From: DAOUMU01 sp034409055
Lineage (GTDB): Bacteria > Chloroflexota > Anaerolineae > 4572-78 > J111
Length of the DNA: 16,443 nucleotides
Direction of reading: 5' to 3'
Assembly: GCA_034409055.1 (NCBI GenBank)
Contig: DAOUMU010000408.1
Location: 1-16,443, forward strand
Position numbers and translations under genes: made by a program. Under the pieces are notes generated by a model. That model worked only from the letters and a program-made list of their open reading frames with translations. It was not told the DNA's origin and did not search any database. Positions 12,986 to 16,443 of the stretch are shown piece by piece. Every line of letters begins with the position of its first letter. Within the stretch, counting starts at the first letter, position 1.

Positions 12986-13650
12986 TTGACCGCACTGGTA
13001 TAGCCTAACTCGTCCATAGCGGCCAGCATATCTCGCATGCCGCCCACATGCTCTTGTAAGTTTTCATCCAGCCGCCGAAAACGATTTTCGTTAAAGTCGC
13101 CCCTGGCAATGATGAGCAGCATCTCCGCGTGAGTAGCCCCCAAATCACTGGCAATCTTACGGATTTTCAATTCGGCCTGGGTCTGGAAAAGTTGCAACTC
13201 TTTCAAGGCAGCCAGGTGTTGTTCCTTGCTTTTCATCAACTCACGCAAAAATACAGCCTCTTTATCGGTGGCCACAAGCAACTGCCGGCGCAGGTCATCA
13301 ATTTCAAACTTGGTCTGGCGTACCTCACGAGACAGATTGCGCTGGCTGTAAAGTTTTTCCAATCCCCGCTCCAATCTGGCCAGGTTAGTCAGCCACTCAT
13401 CGACCGGTTTGATAGTGAGATTAAGCCGGTCCCGCATCGGGCCGGGTGGATATTGTTGGGCCGTCTGGATAATGAGACGGCCATACTGCCAGGATTCTCT
13501 CAAAGAAGTAGTGATTGAACGCGGCAGGGAAGCTCTTCTATACTCTTTGAACAGTTTCCTGCCTGCTCTCCTGGCAAAAAACATTATTGACAGAAATATG
13601 AGGAAAGCTAAAACAAAAACGATCAAGACGGCGAATAGAATGAGGGGCAT
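12982..13650 (-). CDS. Membrane-anchored coiled-coil protein of unknown function
   Basis: A 222-residue protein from the ATG at 13650, which has AAGGG seven bases ahead. An in-frame ATG 24 bases upstream (13674) has no ribosome binding site, so I prefer the inner start. One membrane helix spans about residues 2-25 (PLILFAVLIVFVLAFLIFLS). It is followed by the basic RRAGRKLFKEYRR, so the bulk is probably cytoplasmic by the positive-inside rule. Residues about 85-170 are charged and heptad-like (ARLERGLEKLYSQRNLSREV; KEQHLAALKELQLFQTQAEL), predicting a long coiled coil. I do not recognise a family; it resembles LemA- or phage-shock-like scaffold proteins only in general layout. It converges on coaBC and has its own promoter candidate at 13694-13722. 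Confidence 0.75.
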   Translation of the reverse strand: MPLILFAVLIVFVLAFLIFLSIMFFARRAGRKLFKEYRRASLPRSITTSLRESWQYGRLIIQTAQQYPPGPMRDRLNLTIKPVDEWLTNLARLERGLEKLYSQRNLSREVRQTKFEIDDLRRQLLVATDKEAVFLRELMKSKEQHLAALKELQLFQTQAELKIRKIASDLGATHAEMLLIIARGDFNENRFRRLDENLQEHVGGMRDMLAAMDELGYTSAVN

Positions 13651-13693
13651 AACTTTTCCCTTTCCCTTTAACATACAGCCAGCAGATATGAAG

Positions 13694-13722
13694 ATTATAG
13701 CACAAAATAGTTACCAAACCAA
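13694..13722 (-). promoter_or_regulatory. Extended -10 promoter of the minus-strand coiled-coil gene
   Basis: Read on the minus strand, TATAAT (13699-13694) is preceded by TGC, an extended -10. TTGGTT (13722-13717) is a weak -35 at 17 bases spacing. Transcription would start near 13687, leaving a ~37-base leader before the chosen ATG. The remaining bases up to 13870 show no other feature that I can support. Confidence 0.6.
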
Positions 13723-13871
13723 TTTATTACGACCAGCCCACCTGAAAACCACCCCTGACGCCAAGTCCTACTTTCTGAAAACATACACTTCTACTATAAT
13801 AACCAGGTAGTATACAAAACCGGACCCTGACCATCTTTCGGCCACTTGCGCAATTTGCTAAATCGCGCCCT

Positions 13872-13890
13872 GGCAAGTTGGCAACTTGCC
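13872..13890. repeat. Palindrome GGCAAGTTGGCAACTTGCC
   Basis: Nine-base perfect arms around a single central G. The palindrome and its flank (CTAC) closely match the copy at 5299-5319, showing a dispersed repeat family with variable centre. It lies in the ~300-base divergent region between the coiled-coil gene and the secreted protein gene. Confidence 0.7.
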
Positions 13891-13904
13891 CTACATTTTA
13901 TAAT
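13878..13904 (+). promoter_or_regulatory. Possible promoter of the secreted protein gene
   Basis: TATAAT at 13899-13904 is a perfect -10. TTGGCA at 13878-13883 is a 5/6 -35, but the spacer is only 15 bases. The -35 lies inside the palindromic repeat, so the repeat may have supplied part of the promoter. The start codon is at 13957, with AAGGTGA at 13944-13950. Confidence 0.45.
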
Positions 13905-13956
13905 GCCCTGGCCCAAACGGTGACCATATACGTTCTATGTAGTAAGGTGAGTTAAC

Positions 13957-15198
13957 ATGTATCAAAAAAACAAGGCTGAAGTCCAAATTCTTTTGGTTTT
14001 GTTACTGACCACACTGGCTTTAATTCTGCTATCCACGGTAATTGGCCCCAATACCCGGCCGCTAACAGTTGCTGCCCAGGGGCCAATAGGCCATACTCCC
14101 ACTCCCCTCTCCATCAGCGAAGAAAGTCTGGCTGCTTTTGGCCTGATTTCCACTACCATTCAATCTTCCACGGGGCCTTTTGATCTGAAAGTTGATCTAT
14201 CCGCAGATAAAACTGCGGTAGGCAATGATGATACGATCAAATTTATGGTTACCATTACCAATCTGGGTCCCAATTCGGCCGATTACATCCTCTTCAAGAA
14301 CTCTTTCTCCACAACCATGAATAATGTAACTTACCAGTTCAGCGTACCGGAAGCGATCAGTAACGGTGAAACTATTCCCACCTGGTTGTTGCCCGGATCA
14401 ATTCCTAAAAATGGCACTGTTGCCATCACTATTACCGGAAAAATCGTTTCATCTAAATGTGATATTAAATCCACCGATACAGCCCAGGCGTTTCCGTGGT
14501 ATTCTAACGCGGACGTAGTGACCGGCAACAACGTAGCCAGTCTTACGATAGACGTCATCGGTCAATTCAAATGTGTTTTTTTGCCCATAGTCCGTTCAGA
14601 GCCAACCCCAACGCCATCGGCCTTATTTTTCGATAATTTTTCTGATGACGACAGCGGTTGGCTTAAAAAGAATGATGGAAATTGTGACTCCAGCTATGAT
14701 GGTGGTCGGTATCGTCTGGATGTTGATAAAAACGAAATATGTTGGCGACCTGCGCCAGACGAGGCTGAATATACCTACGGCATATTTGAGACAGAAGGGT
14801 ACCACAGTGACCACAAGAGTGATGCCGGCTACGGCATCTATATCAACGGCGAGGGTGGCGATAACTACTATTTATTTAGGATTTGGCCGAACAATAGCTG
14901 CGGCAGTGGCGGCGATTGGCAACTGATACGCAGAAAGTCGGGCGACTCAGATACAATCCTTGAAGGAGATTGTCACTCCGCTATCAGGCGAGGCATCAGT
15001 AGTAGCGCGACCAACGTCTTAAAAATTAAACATACCAGTGATCGTAAACTCTCAGTCTACGTTAATGGTACGTTGCTGGGCACTGTCACCGACAGTTCAA
15101 GTAAACACCGCACTGGAGAAGGTACGGGGGTATATGTATACAGTTCTGATGAAGATATCGTTATTAAATACACATACTTTAAGGTCAGTCCACCTTGA
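13957..15198 (+). CDS. Secreted protein with DUF11-like domain and C-terminal beta-sandwich
   Basis: 413 residues. The N-terminus has a hydrophobic helix (about 10-30, ILLVLLLTTLALILLSTVIG) with a possible cleavage site near TVAAQG, so export is likely. Residues about 72-200 match a DUF11/CARDB-type immunoglobulin-like domain: DLKVDLSADKTAVGNDDTI, VTITNLGPNSAD and SIPKNGTVAITI. Then come the short CVFLPIV and a PTPTPS linker, a pattern common in exported Chloroflexi proteins. The C-terminal ~190 residues (FFDNFSDDDSGW ... YGIYINGEGGDNYYLFRI ... LSVYVNGTLLGTVTD) look like a LamG/DUF1080-type concanavalin-fold sandwich that could bind sugar or another ligand at the cell surface. No catalytic residues are evident. 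AAGGTGA precedes the ATG by six bases. It converges on the FGE-like gene with a 14-base gap. Confidence 0.75.
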   Translation: MYQKNKAEVQILLVLLLTTLALILLSTVIGPNTRPLTVAAQGPIGHTPTPLSISEESLAAFGLISTTIQSSTGPFDLKVDLSADKTAVGNDDTIKFMVTITNLGPNSADYILFKNSFSTTMNNVTYQFSVPEAISNGETIPTWLLPGSIPKNGTVAITITGKIVSSKCDIKSTDTAQAFPWYSNADVVTGNNVASLTIDVIGQFKCVFLPIVRSEPTPTPSALFFDNFSDDDSGWLKKNDGNCDSSYDGGRYRLDVDKNEICWRPAPDEAEYTYGIFETEGYHSDHKSDAGYGIYINGEGGDNYYLFRIWPNNSCGSGGDWQLIRRKSGDSDTILEGDCHSAIRRGISSSATNVLKIKHTSDRKLSVYVNGTLLGTVTDSSSKHRTGEGTGVYVYSSDEDIVIKYTYFKVSPP

Positions 15199-15212
15199 GC
15201 CTGGCATATACC

Positions 15213-15989
15213 CTACTCAGGCGACACCGCACACCGGAAGCCAACATTGTTGTAGAACTGAAAATCACCATCCAGTCGTGATAGACCGTGAGCTACGTTG
15301 GCATCATTAACCCACGAGGCCCCACGTAGAACGCGGAATCCGGCTGCCTGGCGACTTTCACGGCCATCATCGGCCCTGTAAGGATAAGGCCGAAAGAGAC
15401 TGTTGGTCCACTCCCATACATTGCCGATCATATCAACCAGGCCCTCGGGTGTATCCCCATGGGGCGAGAAAGCACCAACGGGGCTGGTTTTCCCCAGGCC
15501 GGCCTCTTTGCAATTGCAGCACTCCGGCATAAATTCATTTCCCCATGGATATAACCGGCCGTTCAAGCCTCGGGCCGCCCGTTCCCATTCAGCTTCGGTG
15601 GGTAGCCGCTTACCCACCCAGGCCGCATAGGCCATGGCATCTTCCCAGGTCACCAAAACGACCGGATGATCGGCTTTACCTTCGGGATAGATCCGAGTCT
15701 GAGGATCCCAATTATAGCCCCGGGTATCACACCAACTGACATCGTAATTAGGTACAGGATGGCCAGTGGCCTCTACAAAGCGCTTATATTCGGCATTCGT
15801 CACCGGCCAGCGATCGATATAAAAATCAGCCACATACAGCTTATGTTCTGGTTGGTAAATGCCATTCCCCTGATTGCTGCCCATTATAAAAACATCGCCT
15901 GCAATAAAAACCATCTCCTTGCCATCATTGGGCCAAACAATGATAGAGGCTGCCGTTTCTTCAGCCGAAGCTGTAGACTCCGTTATCAC
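15213..15989 (-). CDS. FGE-sulfatase (SUMF1) fold protein, probably without FGE activity
   Basis: About 258 residues of the formylglycine-generating-enzyme-like fold. Features in order: MVFIAGDVFIMGS near the start, FYIDRWPVTNAEYKRFV, PVVLVTWEDAMAYAAWVGKRLPTEAEWE-type core (in two parts), GLVDMIGNVWEWTNS, RVLRGASW and NNVGFRCAV at the end. True copper-dependent FGE has two cysteines after the RGGS(Y/W) strand; here that stretch is WVNDANVAHGLSR, with neither. A binding or EgtB/PvdO-like or kinase-associated role is therefore more likely than sulfatase activation. GTG at 15989 is chosen because AAGGAGGT (16005-15998) is eight bases upstream; the in-frame GTG at 15995 would be only two bases away. 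It lies just downstream of an FHA protein, which suggests a signalling setting. Confidence 0.85.
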   Translation of the reverse strand: MITESTASAEETAASIIVWPNDGKEMVFIAGDVFIMGSNQGNGIYQPEHKLYVADFYIDRWPVTNAEYKRFVEATGHPVPNYDVSWCDTRGYNWDPQTRIYPEGKADHPVVLVTWEDAMAYAAWVGKRLPTEAEWERAARGLNGRLYPWGNEFMPECCNCKEAGLGKTSPVGAFSPHGDTPEGLVDMIGNVWEWTNSLFRPYPYRADDGRESRQAAGFRVLRGASWVNDANVAHGLSRLDGDFQFYNNVGFRCAVSPE

Positions 15990-16065
15990 TATCACACACC
16001 TCCTTGGCCAGCTTGAAAGTTTGAATTTGAGTTCGAAGTTTATCTAAAAGAGTCATCCTCAGATT

Positions 16066-16443
16066 TTACATCTCAACATCGTAAGCCAATACACATCCCC
16101 CCAACCAGATGTGATCACCAGGCTTGAGAGGCACAGGCTGCCCAATGAGCATCATGTTGCCGTTGACCCGAGTGCCAAAGCCACTCCCCAAATCTTCCAG
16201 ATAGGGCCTGTCATTCCGCCAGTAAATAATGGCGTGACGACGGGAAACACGGGCAGCCACCTCACCCTCCTGGCTCAGGTCAAGATCAGGCACAAAGTCA
16301 ACATAGCGGTCAGAACGCCCGATAATGATATCATCGGGGGGGGCTATCGCCAGCCTGCGTCCGGTCGGGGTGATAATCAGTAGATGGCGAACGTGGATAT
16401 CTCCTGAAATCTCTCGTAAGTAGGCTGGCACCTCATCATAGGT
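16066..16443 (-). CDS. FHA domain protein, C-terminal part (start outside window)
   Basis: The minus-strand frame is open to the end of the window, so the N-terminus is missing; a GTG at 16431 lacks evidence as a start. The C-terminal ~95 residues form a forkhead-associated domain, which binds phosphothreonine peptides. It shows DDIIIGRSD, the conserved VSRRHAIIYW (Ser, Arg and His of the SxxH phosphopeptide loop), and LEDLGSGFGTRVNG, where most family members read DLGSTNGTFVNG. The domain closes with KPGDHIWLGGCVLAYDVEM at the stop. The invariant Gly-Arg, Ser, His and Asn-Gly are all present, so binding should work. The FGE-like gene follows after 76 bases on the same strand. The pair suggests a Ser/Thr kinase signalling module, but no kinase is in the window. 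Confidence 0.9.
   Translation of the reverse strand, partial: TYDEVPAYLREISGDIHVRHLLIITPTGRRLAIAPPDDIIIGRSDRYVDFVPDLDLSQEGEVAARVSRRHAIIYWRNDRPYLEDLGSGFGTRVNGNMMLIGQPVPLKPGDHIWLGGCVLAYDVEM

Noticed and set aside
13409..13810. 133-codon plus-strand ORF opposite the coiled-coil gene
   Set aside because: It is a shadow of the minus-strand gene and runs on into the divergent promoter region.
15990..15995. GTG 15995 as start of the FGE-like gene
   Set aside because: Only two bases separate it from the strong ribosome binding site; GTG 15989 has eight.

Overview
The window reads as a piece of a Chloroflexota-like (Anaerolineae-type) bacterial chromosome. This is inferred, not proven. The signs are a secreted protein with a DUF11-like domain and the short FLPIV plus PTPTPS linker seen in that phylum, an FHA protein beside an FGE-sulfatase-fold protein, a panB leader hairpin of a kind reported from Chloroflexi, and several families of short palindromic words packed between genes.

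Layout: 2-436 holds the 3' end of a transposase-like gene. 505-1557 is a Gfo/Idh/MocA oxidoreductase. 1554-5272 is a branched-chain amino acid unit: promoter, leader peptide, attenuator, ilvB, ilvN, ilvC. 5273-6085 is a repeat-rich spacer with two small ORFs. 6086-7747 is leuA. 7795-12955 is a pantothenate/CoA run: promoter, structured leader with a pan-type hairpin and a terminator, then panB, panE, panC, coaX and coaBC. 12982-13650 (minus) encodes a membrane-anchored coiled-coil protein. 13957-15198 (plus) encodes a secreted beta-sandwich protein. 15213-16443 (minus) encodes an FGE-like domain protein preceded by a partial FHA protein.

How the genes fit together: IlvBN and IlvC start the route from pyruvate to 2-ketoisovalerate; IlvD is not in the window. 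2-Ketoisovalerate is the branch substrate used both by LeuA (leucine) and by PanB. PanB, PanE and PanC then make pantothenate, CoaX phosphorylates it, and CoaBC adds cysteine and decarboxylates to 4'-phosphopantetheine. PanD, CoaD and CoaE are absent here. The cluster is therefore organised around one metabolite.

The two strongest observations are regulatory. First, the ilvB leader encodes a 29-residue peptide with five consecutive Val codons followed by Leu, Gly, three Leu and Ile, lying over mutually exclusive hairpins (1:2, 2:3, 3:4) that end in an intrinsic terminator: a complete ribosome-mediated attenuator. Second, the panB leader carries a hairpin with two bulged adenosines on opposite strands, matching the description of the pan motif RNA, followed by an intrinsic terminator. 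Other points of interest are an IlvC that resembles the Bacteroidetes/fungal type, a CoaBC with Ser in place of the usual catalytic Cys, a small leucine-containing ORF with an exceptionally strong Shine-Dalgarno ahead of leuA, and repeat arrays that run into the stop codons of panB, panE and coaBC.
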